A stretch of DNA of 64,000 nucleotides, from contig NZ_JUET01000082.1 in NCBI RefSeq assembly GCF_001006485.1, positions 61,422 through 125,421 on the forward strand. Reading direction: 5' to 3'. Below, piece by piece: positions 28,601 through 38,529 of the stretch; positions within the stretch are counted from its first letter, which is position 1, and the number at the start of each line of letters is the position of its first letter. Position numbers and translations under genes: made by a program. The notes beneath the pieces are model-generated. The model was not told where the DNA came from. It ran no database searches and worked only from the letters and a program-made list of their open reading frames with translations. This DNA comes from Tannerella forsythia. Lineage in GTDB: Bacteria > Bacteroidota > Bacteroidia > Bacteroidales > Tannerellaceae.

Positions 28601-28716
28601 CCGATGACCGGTTCGCCCTTCTCGTCTGTTACATTACCCGTTATACGGGTTTGTGCCATTGCAACTCCCACACTCAATAAAAGTACGGAGAGTAATAGTT
28701 TCATTTTTCTTCCCAT
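25636..28716 (-). CDS. SusC-family TonB-dependent outer-membrane transporter (operon head)
   Basis: About 1026 residues counted from MGRKMKLLLSVLLLSVG; an in-frame ATG six codons upstream is less likely. The order is signal peptide (to AMAQ), carboxypeptidase-regulatory-like domain, plug with LKGAAAAALYGSDASNGAII, and beta-barrel with terminal aromatic/Asn. It has no STN domain. It heads a six-gene minus-strand operon ending at the terminator 15012-15053. The 5' leader is long (about 200 bases) and contains a 10-bp inverted repeat. Confidence 0.92.
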   Translation of the reverse strand: MGRKMKLLLSVLLLSVGVAMAQTRITGNVTDEKGEPVIGASILVKGTDQGTVTDLDGNFSLSVSSSSGKNYLIISYMGMKTQEVEAKPNLAIVLKEDATALGEVEITAEFGMKRVARAVGSSVQNVKASDIIESGRDNFISALQGRVAGMTVSSSGGAPGASNTVVLRSLTSISGNNQPLYVVDGIPMNNSTFDPTSVGGGFSPRNLDFASRGNDFNPEDIESMTVLKGAAAAALYGSDASNGAIIITTKKGRKGKGRVAYSNTFRWDKAYGYPDIQTKYANGSYGTTNYFYTKHFGGLYPEGMPLYDNFNSVLQTGFSNKHNISVEAGSDKATLRAGASYLNQTGVIKTTDYSRFNLSLSGKAEITSWLKFEGSMQYSSTQNTKVPRGVDGPLFLAMKWPLVDNMSEYLAADGAHMRYPRYYTDTDLLNPLFGLYKNKFYDESDRFISNASVTITPIKNAFFRAQVGWDVGMQTFETSKHPYYYKTNNGDGTYVLTKSNFSDPTLNLLAGYNDKYLDDKFTFSVQFGYHQLQNGITRLSTNGSKFIIPDFQSINNCEPATVSSIKRTTKRRIQALSAQAEFGYDNMAFLTFRARNDWSSTLPKANNSYFYPAVEGAFILTELPFLKDNRMINYLKIRGSVARVRKDAGPLEIDPQLEATKLTGGGFKYGFTGPNKKLKPEMTTSREIGFEGRFLDDRIVADFTYFATHCSDQIVKGFRLSYATGFVLNNMNVGTFDTWGWDSHVDVDIIRGADNLRWNMGVNLSHASSKVVSLPENVSEYYNWMTWSSGNIRNGIMMGHPITTLTGKAYQRNKAGQVLIDPTTGLPMVDSKWSVLGDREPKLRFGITSSLSYKGFRLSAMFSGRYKATVVNGTKRSMMQNGTSWESVDLRERGPVIFNGVLKDGKEESDNPTKNTIAIDYSTFGSSVYNGGDEDWLEKNVHYLRLSELRLMYRIPSQWLRKTKVISDASIHLTGNDLFTWTNYSGIDAVGNTVSAAAGGTGGEGYDVWSIPNPRGMSIGFNLTFN

Positions 28717-28826
28717 GGTACACTTTCTTATCATGATACAATTTGTTTTTCAAGTTTATGTCCTGTAAAAAAGTCTTTATTTGTTTTTTGTCTTTAATTT
28801 TTAAGAATGTTCCTTTTTTTAAGATC

Positions 28827-28876
28827 GAGATGTTCGGAATAACCGACGTTCTACACATCAATATATCGAACATCTC
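28827..28876. promoter_or_regulatory. 10-bp inverted repeat in the leader of the PUL operon
   Basis: GAGATGTTCG (28827-28836) and CGAACATCTC (28867-28876) are perfect inverted copies within the leader of the minus-strand operon. Read on the plus strand the hairpin is followed by a T-rich stretch (TGTTTTTGTTATTT), so it could terminate an antisense RNA; on the minus strand it would be a leader stem. No gene is seen in 28735-29070. Confidence 0.45.
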
Positions 28877-28938
28877 TAAATAATGTTTTTGTTATTTCTA
28901 TTCCTGCTTCATATTCATATTTTGCATTTTTGTACAAG

Positions 28939-28946
28939 CAAAGATA
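28939..28946 (-). promoter_or_regulatory. -7 promoter element of the PUL operon
   Basis: On the minus strand this reads TATCTTTG, with a TTG (28964-28966 complement) 17 bases upstream as a possible -33 element. It would start transcription about 215 bases before the SusC ATG at 28716. Confidence 0.5.
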
Positions 28947-29070
28947 TATTATAATTTTCACATCAAGAACTTTTATTCTGTTTTTTTATATATTAGGTTT
29001 AAATTTTAACAATTATATCTTTACAAACCAACGACAAAAGGCGGAAAAAAGAGATAAAAAAATCAGAAAA

Positions 29071-29925
29071 TCAGCTTTCCGGATCATCCGGAGGGAAGGC
29101 ATGGTATTTGATCAGTCCGCCCATAGGGGTTTCTTCTACCACGCTTAGCTCTACTCCGAACTCTTTTCCAACCTGATGCAGTAAATCCGCATAATTATAT
29201 GCTACCGATCCGACAAAGCGAATAGGATAATTCAAATAGTCATATTGCATCACATTGCGCAGAAAAAAGCTCCGGAGATTGGAGAGCAGCAATCCTTTTA
29301 CATAATCAAGACGAAGATAATCAGCCAAAAAACAAGACTGCTCCGCTAAAAAACGATTGGGAAACGGACGATTATAAACAACATCCATTACATCGTGAGG
29401 GGTCAAGTCATACTTTTCAAAGAAGTCATCGATCAGCACTTGCGGAGCCAATTTCTTCAAAACATCCGAGAGAAATTGCTTTCCTAAGGCTGCGCCACTG
29501 CCTTCATCGCCTAAGATATATCCCCCCGCGCGTACATTTTTAACTATGACATGACCGTCATAAAAACACGAGTTTGAACCCGTTCCGAGGATACATGCAA
29601 TCCCCGAATCGTGCTGAAACAGCCCCCGGGCGGCTGCCAACAGGTCGCTTTCCACATAAGCCGGCGTTTTAAACTGGGCTACCAAAGAAGCTTCTACTAC
29701 ACTCTTCTTTTCGGCCGAAGTACATCCCGCCCCATAAAAAAAGACCTGCTCCAGTTTGCGCTTAAAAAAAGAGTCGGGCAACCCAAGCCTGATACTCCGA
29801 CTGATTTCTCTTCTTGTTTGAAAAAAAGGATTAAGTCCCTCCGTAAACACACGCTGTATCAGATGCTCTCCTTCTACCAAAGACCATTCTGTTTTCGTTG
29901 ATCCGCTTTCTGCTATTAATTTCAT
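29071..29925 (-). CDS. BadF/BadG-type N-acetylamino-sugar kinase (MurK/NagK paralogue)
   Basis: A 284-residue ASKHA-fold kinase. The phosphate-1 loop is ESGSTKTEW at residues 5-13, the second phosphate region is CILGTGSNSCFYDG, and GYILGDEGSGAALGK follows. It is clearly homologous along its length to MurK at 41231-42082. Start at 29925 is favoured because the -7 element at 29952-29959 would remove the longer frame's start. One paralogue may phosphorylate GlcNAc/GlcN and the other MurNAc; which is which is inferred only from operon context. It is transcribed away from the salvage operon and towards the PUL. Confidence 0.85.
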   Translation of the reverse strand: MKLIAESGSTKTEWSLVEGEHLIQRVFTEGLNPFFQTRREISRSIRLGLPDSFFKRKLEQVFFYGAGCTSAEKKSVVEASLVAQFKTPAYVESDLLAAARGLFQHDSGIACILGTGSNSCFYDGHVIVKNVRAGGYILGDEGSGAALGKQFLSDVLKKLAPQVLIDDFFEKYDLTPHDVMDVVYNRPFPNRFLAEQSCFLADYLRLDYVKGLLLSNLRSFFLRNVMQYDYLNYPIRFVGSVAYNYADLLHQVGKEFGVELSVVEETPMGGLIKYHAFPPDDPES

Positions 29926-29951
29926 CCCGATTAAAGATACTGTTTCAAACA

Positions 29952-29959
29952 CAAAGATA
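29952..29959 (-). promoter_or_regulatory. -7 promoter element of the sugar kinase gene
   Basis: Minus strand TATCTTTG, 26 bases ahead of the ATG at 29925. It overlaps the longer in-frame extension to 29979, supporting the shorter start. Confidence 0.55.
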
Positions 29960-30224
29960 ATAGTTTTTTTTACAATCATCTACAAGCCACTCTTTTCTCA
30001 TGTATGTTAACCGCAGCCTGTTCATTGTTTTTTATCGGCACCGATGATTCACTCGGTTAATCACACATAGATTATCTTTATTTTCAAGTTGATATAAAGA
30101 CCTTTTTTCACAAGTCTACAAATAATTTTCGTGCAAAAAAACGCCTGAAAAGTCGCGTTAGTCACAGCCTAACCACGAGCTCGATTTGCAAATTAATAAG
30201 TATAATTCAAAAATTATCGGAATC

Positions 30225-30259
30225 TTTGTTTCCGATATTAAAACAAAGACGTATCTTTG
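30225..30259 (+). promoter_or_regulatory. Promoter of the peptidoglycan-salvage operon
   Basis: TTTG at 30225-30228 and TATCTTTG at 30252-30259, 23 bases apart, form a good Bacteroidota -33/-7 pair. It precedes the amidase gene by about 135 bases and is divergent from the kinase promoter. No other gene is visible in 29980-30394. Confidence 0.6.
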
Positions 30260-30394
30260 TCCGTAGTATAACAGAAAAACATATCCACCGTGTAAGAAGA
30301 AGCATGCATATTAATGCACAGTAAGAGGGATAATCACCCTCCTTTCAAACAGTGGGTATATCGAGAAGCAAATTTGATTATAGACAATAGACAG

Positions 30395-33300
30395 ATGAAG
30401 TATAAAAAAACAGTCGGAAGATTCGGGCATAAGAGAATGTGTTTATGGTGGGTGCTCTGTTGTAGTCTTTTTTCACAGGCTATACAAGCGCAAACCTTTC
30501 CGAAGAACGTACAGGAACAAATAGGTAGCTATTTAACCGCTTTTTCCAAAAAAGAAGTTTCGATCGGCAAAATTGCGATCGACTCGGTCGATATCCGAAA
30601 GAATCGGATTGTCTTTTTTGCCAATACAAATTGCTCTTATCTCCCTTTCCGGGAAGACAATGTGGCTGAAATATACCGTAACATCAAAAGCCTCCTGCCA
30701 GAGGAATATAAAAAACATACTGTTCAGGTAAGAACGGAACATCACGCTATCGAAGAGCTTATACCTCTTGCGTTCAGAACAAAGAAAGACAACAAACAAA
30801 AGACATTCCGGCAGGTAGTCAACAAACCACTGGTAACCAGACTCTCCGTTCCTTACTCACCGAAATACGGATTGCAAAACAGGCACATAGCTCTTTGGCA
30901 AAGTCATGGGTTCTACTACGAGTCGAAGCTAAACCGCTGGGAATGGCAACGTGCACGGACCTTCCAGACCGTAGAAGATTTGTATACGCAGAGTTTTGTG
31001 TTGCCTTATCTGATTCCGATGCTCGAAAATGCCGGTGCGAATGTGCTGATCCCGCGCGAGCGTGACATACAGACAACAGAAATTATCATCGATAACGACG
31101 GATGCCGGAACAACTCGCACTACATCGAACACACGGCAACGAACGGCTGGCGCACGGGAGAAGGTTCCGGATTCGCTCACCTGCGCAAGCACTATGTCGA
31201 TTTTGAAAATCCGTTTCAGGAAGGGACCTGCCGAGTGACGAAAAGTATCCGGAAAGGAGCTGAAAGCCGCGCCGAATGGATTCCCGACATCCCCGAAAAG
31301 GGCAGGTATGCCGTTTACGTCTCTTACCGGACTTTCGCAAACAGCACGACGGACGCACGCTATACCGTATATCACGGAGGAGCATGCTCCGAGTTCTCCG
31401 TTAACCAGCAAATGGGCGGAGGAACATGGATTTATCTCGGACATTTCGACTTCGACAAGGGTAAAAACGATGCCAATAAGGTGGTGTTAAGCAACCGCTC
31501 ATCCGAGTCCGGCAAACTTATTTCGGCCGATGCCGTTAAGATAGGAGGAGGATACGGAAATATTGCGCGGGGAACCTCGCAGGATGCGACGGTAACAGCC
31601 AACGTCAAAAGTTCGGATACCCCGGCGGGTACGGACGAGATGCTCCCGGCCATCGACAGTCCCAACGAAATCAGCGGTTATCCGCGTTTCACCGAAGCGG
31701 CGCGTTACTGGATGCAATGGGCCGGTATCCCCGATACGATCTATTCCGACAGTCAGGGAAAGAACGACTATACAGACGATTATCGTTCACGCGGCAAATG
31801 GGTTAATTACTTGTGTGGCGGATCATCTCTCAACCCGAAAGAAAAAGGGCTGAATATTCCCATCGATCTGGCTTTTGCCTTCCATTCCGATGCCGGAACA
31901 ACACCCGATGACTCGATTGTCGGTACACTCGGCATTTTCTTCACCGACGTATACGACGGACAATATGCCAATGGCACGTCACGCTATGCTGCGCGTGAGC
32001 TGACCGACCTGATCCAGAGCCAGATCGTGAACGACATCCGGTCGCTGTACGAACCGCGATGGAGCCGGCGCGGCATGTGGGACAAGCCATATTCCGAAGC
32101 ACGCACGCCTCGCGTACCGACCATGCTGCTGGAACTGCTCTCGCATCAGAATTTTGCCGATATGCGCTACGGGATCGATCCCCGTTTCCGGTTTACTGTC
32201 AGTCGTGCTATCTACAAAGGCATGCTCCGGTTTATATGCTCGCAATACGCGCAAAAATACGTGGTACAACCCCTGCCGGTTGATCATCTGCGCTTGCAAT
32301 TTGTCGGTCCGAATGAAGTCGAGCTCTCTTGGCAGGCCGTGTCCGACCCGTTGGAGTCCACAGCCGAAGCTCAACAGTACATTGTTTATACACGCATCGG
32401 CGATGGAGCTTTCGATAACGGCACGCTCGTCAAACGGAACTCCTTCCGGAACATACAGTCGCCCGGCATCATCTACAGCTACAAGGTCACAGCCTTAAAC
32501 GAGGGAGGTGAAAGTTTCCCGTCCGAGATTCTTTCGGCGGCACGCGCTGTAAACGAAAAAGGAACCGTTTTGATCGTCAACGGATTCGACCGGATTTCGG
32601 CACCGGCTGATTTTACGGGCGACAGCATTGCCGGATTTACGGACTGGATCGATCACGGCGTGCCGTATCTTCATGACATCAGCTATGTAGGTCCGATGAA
32701 AGAATTTCGGCGCTCGACTCCATGGGTGGACGACGATGCTGCCGGGTTCGGCGACAGCCACTCGAACTGCGACACGTTAGTGATTGCCGGAAACACGTTC
32801 GACTACCCGTCGATACACGGAGCTTCCATTCTCAAAGCCGGTTATTCGTTTGTTTCCTGCAGCAACGAGGCCATCGAATCGAAACAGCTCTCTCTGAGCG
32901 ATTATCCCATCGTCGACTTGATTCTGGGTAAACAGCGACAGACGAAAATGGGACGTGGAGGCGTTGTTCCCTTACAGTTCAAGACTTTCAGCACAGGGTT
33001 GCAGGAAGCCATAACGGCTTATTGTCAGTCGGGCGGTCATATCTTTGTATCGGGAGCCTACGTCGGTTCCGACTTATGGGATCATCCGGCAGCGACACCG
33101 GCCGATCGTGAGTTTGCGACGAACACGCTCCGTTTTCAGTGGCGCACCGGTCAGGCGGCCATCACGGGCGAAGTCAAAAGCGCTCCGTCGCCTTTTCCCG
33201 TCTTTTCAGGCCGATATGACTATCACCATCTGCTGAACAAAACGGCGTATGTGGTCGAGTCGCCGGACGGTATCGAACCGGCCGGAGAAGGCGGACACAC

Positions 33301-33457
33301 GATCTTACGGTATGCCGAGAACAATATCAGCGCCGGAGTGGCTTATCAGGGCAAATACAAAACATGTATCCTCGGTTTCCCCTTTGAATCGGTTCGCACC
33401 GGCGAGGCGAGAGACCGGCTGATGCAATCGATACTTACATTTTTTAATCAGAAATAA
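30395..33457 (+). CDS. Exported N-acetylmuramoyl-L-alanine amidase with golvesin-type and Fn3 domains
   Basis: About 1020 residues from [10 protein letters not shown] (an ATG at 30314 gives a longer, less likely start). The signal peptide is [16 protein letters not shown]. An Amidase_3 zinc hydrolase domain is split by an insertion: first His in [11 protein letters not shown], Glu in VEDLYTQSF, third ligand in FAFHSDAG and catalytic Glu in [14 protein letters not shown]. The insertion (about residues 230-360) is a golvesin C-terminal-like module ([10 protein letters not shown]). A fibronectin III domain follows (about 650-740), then an unassigned C-terminal region with a flavodoxin/GATase-like feel. 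It should cut peptide stems from glycan strands, supplying MurNAc sugars to the genes downstream. Confidence 0.8.
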   Translation: MKYKKTVGRFGHKRMCLWWVLCCSLFSQAIQAQTFPKNVQEQIGSYLTAFSKKEVSIGKIAIDSVDIRKNRIVFFANTNCSYLPFREDNVAEIYRNIKSLLPEEYKKHTVQVRTEHHAIEELIPLAFRTKKDNKQKTFRQVVNKPLVTRLSVPYSPKYGLQNRHIALWQSHGFYYESKLNRWEWQRARTFQTVEDLYTQSFVLPYLIPMLENAGANVLIPRERDIQTTEIIIDNDGCRNNSHYIEHTATNGWRTGEGSGFAHLRKHYVDFENPFQEGTCRVTKSIRKGAESRAEWIPDIPEKGRYAVYVSYRTFANSTTDARYTVYHGGACSEFSVNQQMGGGTWIYLGHFDFDKGKNDANKVVLSNRSSESGKLISADAVKIGGGYGNIARGTSQDATVTANVKSSDTPAGTDEMLPAIDSPNEISGYPRFTEAARYWMQWAGIPDTIYSDSQGKNDYTDDYRSRGKWVNYLCGGSSLNPKEKGLNIPIDLAFAFHSDAGTTPDDSIVGTLGIFFTDVYDGQYANGTSRYAARELTDLIQSQIVNDIRSLYEPRWSRRGMWDKPYSEARTPRVPTMLLELLSHQNFADMRYGIDPRFRFTVSRAIYKGMLRFICSQYAQKYVVQPLPVDHLRLQFVGPNEVELSWQAVSDPLESTAEAQQYIVYTRIGDGAFDNGTLVKRNSFRNIQSPGIIYSYKVTALNEGGESFPSEILSAARAVNEKGTVLIVNGFDRISAPADFTGDSIAGFTDWIDHGVPYLHDISYVGPMKEFRRSTPWVDDDAAGFGDSHSNCDTLVIAGNTFDYPSIHGASILKAGYSFVSCSNEAIESKQLSLSDYPIVDLILGKQRQTKMGRGGVVPLQFKTFSTGLQEAITAYCQSGGHIFVSGAYVGSDLWDHPAATPADREFATNTLRFQWRTGQAAITGEVKSAPSPFPVFSGRYDYHHLLNKTAYVVESPDGIEPAGEGGHTILRYAENNISAGVAYQGKYKTCILGFPFESVRTGEARDRLMQSILTFFNQK

Positions 33458-33480
33458 GCACGAATAAAAAGCAAAACGAT

Positions 33481-34947
33481 ATGAAAACAAAGATAACCTG
33501 CTTCATCCCGATGGAAGATGAAGCACAAGTACGAGAAACGATTGCAGCACTGAAAAGCAGTCCCCTGACGGGCCCCATATATCTGCTTACCGCAGCGCCG
33601 CAGGCTTCGATAGACGGATGTGAAACGATAACGGCCGCATCGCTTTTCGGTAGTGAAACGATTCGGATGATCGCTGAAAAAGCCGAAACGGATTACACGC
33701 TTTTCTATACGAAACATTCGACCCTGGCATTAGGCTATTTCGCTCTGGAGCGCATGGTGCAAATCCTCGAAGATGCACAGGCGGGAATGGTGTACGCCGA
33801 CCGCTATCAGACGGAAGGAACGACCCGAAAGCAGGCACCGGTCATCGATTATCAAATGGGAAGTCTGCGCGACGATTTCGATTTCGGGTCCGTATTACTG
33901 TTCCGTTCGGATGCCTTCCGCGAAGCTGCCGCACGCATGACGTCGTCCTACCGGTTTGCCGGACTGTATGACCTGCGGTTAAAGTTATCTCAAAAGAATC
34001 TGCCGGTACATATCAATGAATACCTGTATACCGAAGTCCTGTCTGACACGCGAAAGAGCGGCGAAAAAATATTCGATTACGTAGACCCGAAGAACCGTGA
34101 CGTACAGATCGAGATGGAGCAAGCCTGCACGGAGCATCTGAAAGAGATCGGCGGCTATCTGGAGCCTTCGTTCGGGTCAATCGCTTTCGATGCCGGACAT
34201 TTCGAATACGAGGCTTCGGTGATCATCCCGGTGCGCAACCGTGTGCGCACCGTCGAAGACGCGATTCGCTCCGTATTAAATCAGCAAACGACATTCAAAT
34301 ATAACCTGATTATCATCGATAATCATTCGACCGACGGCACGACCGAAGCCATCCGCAAGTACACCTCCGATGAGCGTGTGATCCATCTGATCCCGGAACG
34401 CACCGACCTCGGGATCGGCGGGTGCTGGAACACCGGCGTACATCACGAGGCCTGCGGTAAATTTGCCGTACAGCTCGACAGCGACGATGTGTACAAAGAC
34501 GAACATACGCTGCAAAAAACGGTCGATGCCTTCTACGAACAACAATGTGCGATGGTTGTAGGCACATACATGATGACGGACTTCAATATGCAGATGATCC
34601 CGCCCGGCATCATCGATCACAAAGAGTGGACACCCGATAATGGCCGAAACAATGCGCTCCGGATCAACGGACTGGGTGCTCCGCGGGCATTCTATACGCC
34701 CCTGCTTCGCGAGATCAAAGTGCCCAATACGAGCTACGGCGAGGATTATGCGCTCGGGCTGGCTTTCTCGCGCCGTTATCGGATCGGCCGTATCTACGAT
34801 GTGGTGTATCTTTGCCGCCGCTGGGAAGACAATTCCGACGCTGCACTCGATATCGCGAAAATGAATCATCATAATTTATACAAAGACAGGATACGCACGT
34901 GGGAATTACAGGCGCGTATCGCTATGAATAAAAAACGGAAGCCATGA
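33481..34947 (+). CDS. Family 2 glycosyltransferase with duplicated fold
   Basis: A 488-residue cytoplasmic protein. The C-terminal half is a clear GT2 domain: [18 protein letters not shown], then [11 protein letters not shown], and the metal/nucleotide motif QLDSDDVY. The N-terminal ~200 residues ([33 protein letters not shown]) look like a second, degenerate GT-A fold. Acceptor and donor are unknown. It is the second gene of the salvage operon, 23 bases after the amidase, and overlaps DUF4922 by four bases. Confidence 0.75.
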   Translation: MKTKITCFIPMEDEAQVRETIAALKSSPLTGPIYLLTAAPQASIDGCETITAASLFGSETIRMIAEKAETDYTLFYTKHSTLALGYFALERMVQILEDAQAGMVYADRYQTEGTTRKQAPVIDYQMGSLRDDFDFGSVLLFRSDAFREAAARMTSSYRFAGLYDLRLKLSQKNLPVHINEYLYTEVLSDTRKSGEKIFDYVDPKNRDVQIEMEQACTEHLKEIGGYLEPSFGSIAFDAGHFEYEASVIIPVRNRVRTVEDAIRSVLNQQTTFKYNLIIIDNHSTDGTTEAIRKYTSDERVIHLIPERTDLGIGGCWNTGVHHEACGKFAVQLDSDDVYKDEHTLQKTVDAFYEQQCAMVVGTYMMTDFNMQMIPPGIIDHKEWTPDNGRNNALRINGLGAPRAFYTPLLREIKVPNTSYGEDYALGLAFSRRYRIGRIYDVVYLCRRWEDNSDAALDIAKMNHHNLYKDRIRTWELQARIAMNKKRKP

Positions 34948-35879
34948 TGCAGGAGACCGTAAACAAGTTGTTTGACGAGCAGTTGGCCGAATGGCCTCTG
35001 GCCGGCAGCAATTATCGCGCCCTCGATCAGGTACGGACAAAATTGTTTGAAGACGGCAAAACCTTATATAAGGTGCAGTTCAATCCCGCACGCATCGCCT
35101 CTTCGTCGGCCAAGGTCGATACGCAATCTATCCGTGCCCGTGCCTGCTTCCTCTGTCCGCATCATCTGCCGGCCGAACAGCGGGGGATCGCCTTCAAAAC
35201 GCGTTACCGGATATTGGTCAACCCGTTCCCGATTTTTCCGCGTCATCTGACGATCCCCGACATGCAGCATGTCGACCAGCGCATCGAAGGACGCATCGAC
35301 GACATGCTCGATCTGGCACAGGAACTCGACCGTTATGTAGTGTTTTACAACGGTCCCAAATGCGGAGCATCGGCGCCTGACCACTTTCATTTTCAGGCAG
35401 GAAACAAAGGACTTTTGCCGGTAGAAGAAAACCCGCGACGCGGAATATCCGGCGAGGTTCTCCGATATAACCATGCCATCCTGTGGTATGCAGACCGGAC
35501 ACCGGCACCGGGATTACTCATCGAAGCGACTGAGAAAGCGGACGCCATCCATCTGTTTGAGACCATTTACCGTGTAATGACGCCGGACGAAACTTCCGGC
35601 GAACCGATGATGAACTTGCTGGCATGGTACGAACAGGGTAAATGGTTCATGTCCGTCTTCCCGAGGGCAGCCCACCGGCCGGCCTGTTATTACGCCGAAG
35701 GAGAGGGAAACCTCCTGCTCAGTCCGGGATCGGTAGATATGGGCGGAGTGTTGATTACGGTGCGGGAAAAAGATTACGATAAGATTACCTTGCCAACCAT
35801 CCGTCAGGTGATGGAAGAAGTCAGCATCCGACCGGAAGATTTCCGCCGGTTGCAGCAACAGATTAAAGAAAACATATAA
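34944..35879 (+). CDS. DUF4922 protein, GalT/HIT-like nucleotidyltransferase or phosphorylase
   Basis: A 311-residue protein of the DUF4922 type. It has a CFLCP metal-like site near residue 70, [19 protein letters not shown], and the HIT-superfamily active-site motif DHFHFQAG (about residue 150), where histidines of the HxHxQ pattern form the nucleotidyl intermediate in GalT, Ap4A phosphorylase and GDP-sugar phosphorylase. I infer a sugar-1-phosphate/nucleotide-sugar reaction. Position in a MurNAc-salvage operon makes an amino-sugar nucleotide a candidate substrate. ATGA overlap with the upstream glycosyltransferase. Confidence 0.7.
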   Translation: MMQETVNKLFDEQLAEWPLAGSNYRALDQVRTKLFEDGKTLYKVQFNPARIASSSAKVDTQSIRARACFLCPHHLPAEQRGIAFKTRYRILVNPFPIFPRHLTIPDMQHVDQRIEGRIDDMLDLAQELDRYVVFYNGPKCGASAPDHFHFQAGNKGLLPVEENPRRGISGEVLRYNHAILWYADRTPAPGLLIEATEKADAIHLFETIYRVMTPDETSGEPMMNLLAWYEQGKWFMSVFPRAAHRPACYYAEGEGNLLLSPGSVDMGGVLITVREKDYDKITLPTIRQVMEEVSIRPEDFRRLQQQIKENI

Positions 35880-35887
35880 AAAAAGCT

Positions 35888-37204
35888 ATGACAGAACCGA
35901 AAGTAAAAGTCGGCATCCTTTTCGAGCCGGAGATTGAATTTGTCTTACTTGCCCCGTATCGCATCGATGGGTGCGAAGTAAGCGGCGCGCAGACGGTGAC
36001 CTGTAGAAACGGGCAAATCGTCTGGCAAGATCGTATGTACGATGAGCTGCGCTTCGAGCCGGTCGACGCGTTGTCGGGGAGTTTCGAGATCCGGAATGTA
36101 ACGATCGGGATTAATTTTCATTGGGAGCGTAAGGAACATCAACGTTTTCAGGGGGCGTTCCATCTGATTGTCGAAAACGACAAACTGACCGGTATCAATG
36201 TGATCGGAGTGGAAGATTATCTGATCAGCGTCATCTCGTCCGAGATGAGTGCTACGGCTTCGCTTGAGCTGCTCAAAGCGCACGCCGTGATTTCACGAAG
36301 CTGGCTGCTGGCGCAAATGGAGAAAAACAAAACGCTTGCCGACGGACAGGATACGTACACGACATGCACACAGACGGATGAGGAGTTAATCAAATGGTAC
36401 GACCGGGAGGATCATCTTCATTTCGATGTCTGTGCCGACGACCACTGCCAGCGTTATCAGGGAATCACCCGCGCTTCGACAGAGACGGTACGGGAAGCCG
36501 TAGCCGCTACCCGTGGCCAGTTGCTGATGTACGACGGAAAGATTTGCGACGCCCGTTTCTCCAAATGTTGCGGAGGCGTCTTCGAAGAATTCCGAAGCTG
36601 CTGGGAAGAAGTCGAGCATCCTTATCTGGCAAAACAGCGCGACAGCAAGACCGCGACGGAGTTGCCCGATCTGACCGTAGAAGCCGAGGCCGACCGATGG
36701 ATACGTACATCGCCCGAAGCTTTCTGCAATACCGCCGACGCGAAGATTCTCTCGCAGGTACTCAACCATTACGATCAGGAGACAACGCAGTTTTATCGGT
36801 GGACGGTGACGTACGGGCAAGACGAACTGGCCGCACTGATCCGCGAACGATCCGGGATCGACTTCGGCCGGATTATCGATCTGATACCTATCGAACGCGG
36901 CACATCCGGACGGCTGATCAAGCTGAAAATTGTGGGTAGCAAACGCACGTTGACAATCGGAAAGGAGCTGGAGATACGGCGCACGCTATCGACATCGCAC
37001 CTGTACAGCTCCGCCTTCGTGATCGATAAAGCCGACATCTCGGACGGAGTCCCGGGACGTTTCACCCTGACCGGCGCAGGCTGGGGGCATGGGGTCGGGC
37101 TCTGCCAGATCGGCGCAGCCGTCATGGGCGAGCGGCAATACCCTTACGATGAAATTCTGTTACATTACTATATCGAAGCATCCATCGAAAAAGCATACGA
37201 TTAA
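35888..37204 (+). CDS. SpoIID/LytB-domain protein
   Basis: A 438-residue protein. The SpoIID domain spans about residues 95-430: GVEDYLISVISSEMSATAS with the catalytic Glu, LLKAHAVISRSWLL, and the C-terminal GAGWGHGVGLCQIGA. SpoIID proteins cleave glycan strands lacking peptides as lytic transglycosylases, and would act after the amidase at 30395-33457. No signal peptide or membrane anchor is seen at the N-terminus (MTEPKVKVGILFEPEIEF), which is odd for an envelope enzyme. It starts eight bases after DUF4922. Confidence 0.85.
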   Translation: MTEPKVKVGILFEPEIEFVLLAPYRIDGCEVSGAQTVTCRNGQIVWQDRMYDELRFEPVDALSGSFEIRNVTIGINFHWERKEHQRFQGAFHLIVENDKLTGINVIGVEDYLISVISSEMSATASLELLKAHAVISRSWLLAQMEKNKTLADGQDTYTTCTQTDEELIKWYDREDHLHFDVCADDHCQRYQGITRASTETVREAVAATRGQLLMYDGKICDARFSKCCGGVFEEFRSCWEEVEHPYLAKQRDSKTATELPDLTVEAEADRWIRTSPEAFCNTADAKILSQVLNHYDQETTQFYRWTVTYGQDELAALIRERSGIDFGRIIDLIPIERGTSGRLIKLKIVGSKRTLTIGKELEIRRTLSTSHLYSSAFVIDKADISDGVPGRFTLTGAGWGHGVGLCQIGAAVMGERQYPYDEILLHYYIEASIEKAYD

Positions 37205-37220
37205 CTAAAACAAACAACAA

Positions 37221-38522
37221 ATGAAAACGGGAAAGAAAACGAATGCCTGGGGATGGGTGCCGACGCTTTACTTTGCGGAAGGACTGCCCTATGTGGCCGT
37301 GATGACGGTAGCCGTCATCATGTATAAACGCTTAGGACTTTCAAATACCGAGATCGCGCTCTACACCAGCTGGCTGTATCTGCCCTGGGTGATCAAGCCG
37401 TTTTGGAGTCCGTTCGTCGACCTGCTGAAGACGAAACGCTGGTGGATCGTCAGCATGCAGCTCCTCATCGGGGCAGGGTTTGCAGGCATCGCTTTCTTTA
37501 TCCCCACCGACTATTACCTGCAACTCACGCTCGCCTTCTTCTGGCTGCTGGCATTCAGCTCGGCAACGCACGATATTGCTGCCGACGGCTTTTATATGCT
37601 GGGGCTTACTTCGGGCGAGCAGTCTTTTTTTGTCGGCATCCGTAACACGTTTTACCGGTTGGCCAATATCTTCGGGCAGGGCATTCTCGTCATGTTTGCC
37701 GGATGGCTGGAAACCAGGCAGCTGTTGCCCGACACGCCTCTCCGCATACCGATGGCATGGAGCATTACCTTCTATCTTCTGACGGCCATCTTTATCGGAC
37801 TGACGGTATACCATCAATTCATCCTGCCCAGACCCGACAGCGATGCGAAAAGAACAGGAGTTACTGCCGGTAAATTATTGGAAGACTTCTTCCGTACATT
37901 CACGTCGTTCTTCAAAAAGAAAAATCCGGGACTGATGTTCTTCTTCCTGCTCACGTATCGACTGGGAGAATCGCAGCTCGTTAAAATAGCGTCTCCGTTC
38001 CTGCTTGACAGCCCCGAGACCGGCGGACTGGAGCTATCGACAGCGACCGTGGGGATGATTTACGGAACCATCGGTGTCATCGCTCTGCTGCTGGGCGGCA
38101 TATTGGGAGGGATCGTCGTTTCACGGCACGGCTTCAAACGCTGGATATTGCCCATGGCGCTGGCGATCAATCTCCCCGACCTGCTCTACGTGTACCTCTC
38201 GGCCGCCACGCCCGACGCGTGGCTCGTAATTATGTCGGTAGCCATCGAACAGTTCGGATACGGTTTCGGATTTACGGCCTATACCTTATACCTTATTTAC
38301 ATTGCCGAAGGCGAACATAAAACGGCGCATTATGCAATCGGTACGGGCTTTATGGCCATGGGGATGATGTTGCCCGGGATGGCAGCCGGATGGATTCAGG
38401 AACACATCGGATATACGAACTTTTTCATTTGGGTGTGCCTCTGTACCCTGCCGGGCATTATCGCCTCCCTCTTAGTCAGAAACAAAATAGCGCCCGGTTT
38501 CGGGAAGACAATCAAATCGTAA
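37221..38522 (+). CDS. murT: AmpG-like major-facilitator transporter, probable MurNAc importer
   Basis: A 433-residue MFS protein with about 12 membrane segments and the AmpG-like N-terminus GWVPTLYFAEGLPYVAV plus LSNTEIALYTSWLYLPW. AmpG imports muropeptides in proteobacteria; the related protein in Tannerella, encoded with murK and murQ, imports MurNAc. The gene order here (MurT, NamZ, acyltransferase, MurK, MurQ) supports that assignment. It starts 16 bases after the SpoIID-like gene and ends seven bases before namZ. Confidence 0.85.
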   Translation: MKTGKKTNAWGWVPTLYFAEGLPYVAVMTVAVIMYKRLGLSNTEIALYTSWLYLPWVIKPFWSPFVDLLKTKRWWIVSMQLLIGAGFAGIAFFIPTDYYLQLTLAFFWLLAFSSATHDIAADGFYMLGLTSGEQSFFVGIRNTFYRLANIFGQGILVMFAGWLETRQLLPDTPLRIPMAWSITFYLLTAIFIGLTVYHQFILPRPDSDAKRTGVTAGKLLEDFFRTFTSFFKKKNPGLMFFFLLTYRLGESQLVKIASPFLLDSPETGGLELSTATVGMIYGTIGVIALLLGGILGGIVVSRHGFKRWILPMALAINLPDLLYVYLSAATPDAWLVIMSVAIEQFGYGFGFTAYTLYLIYIAEGEHKTAHYAIGTGFMAMGMMLPGMAAGWIQEHIGYTNFFIWVCLCTLPGIIASLLVRNKIAPGFGKTIKS

Positions 38523-38529
38523 TCGACGG

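Noticed and set aside
28717-30394. tRNA or attachment site at the borders of the PUL or kinase genes
   Set aside because: No cloverleaf, CCA end or integrase was seen; the gaps are explained by promoters and leaders.
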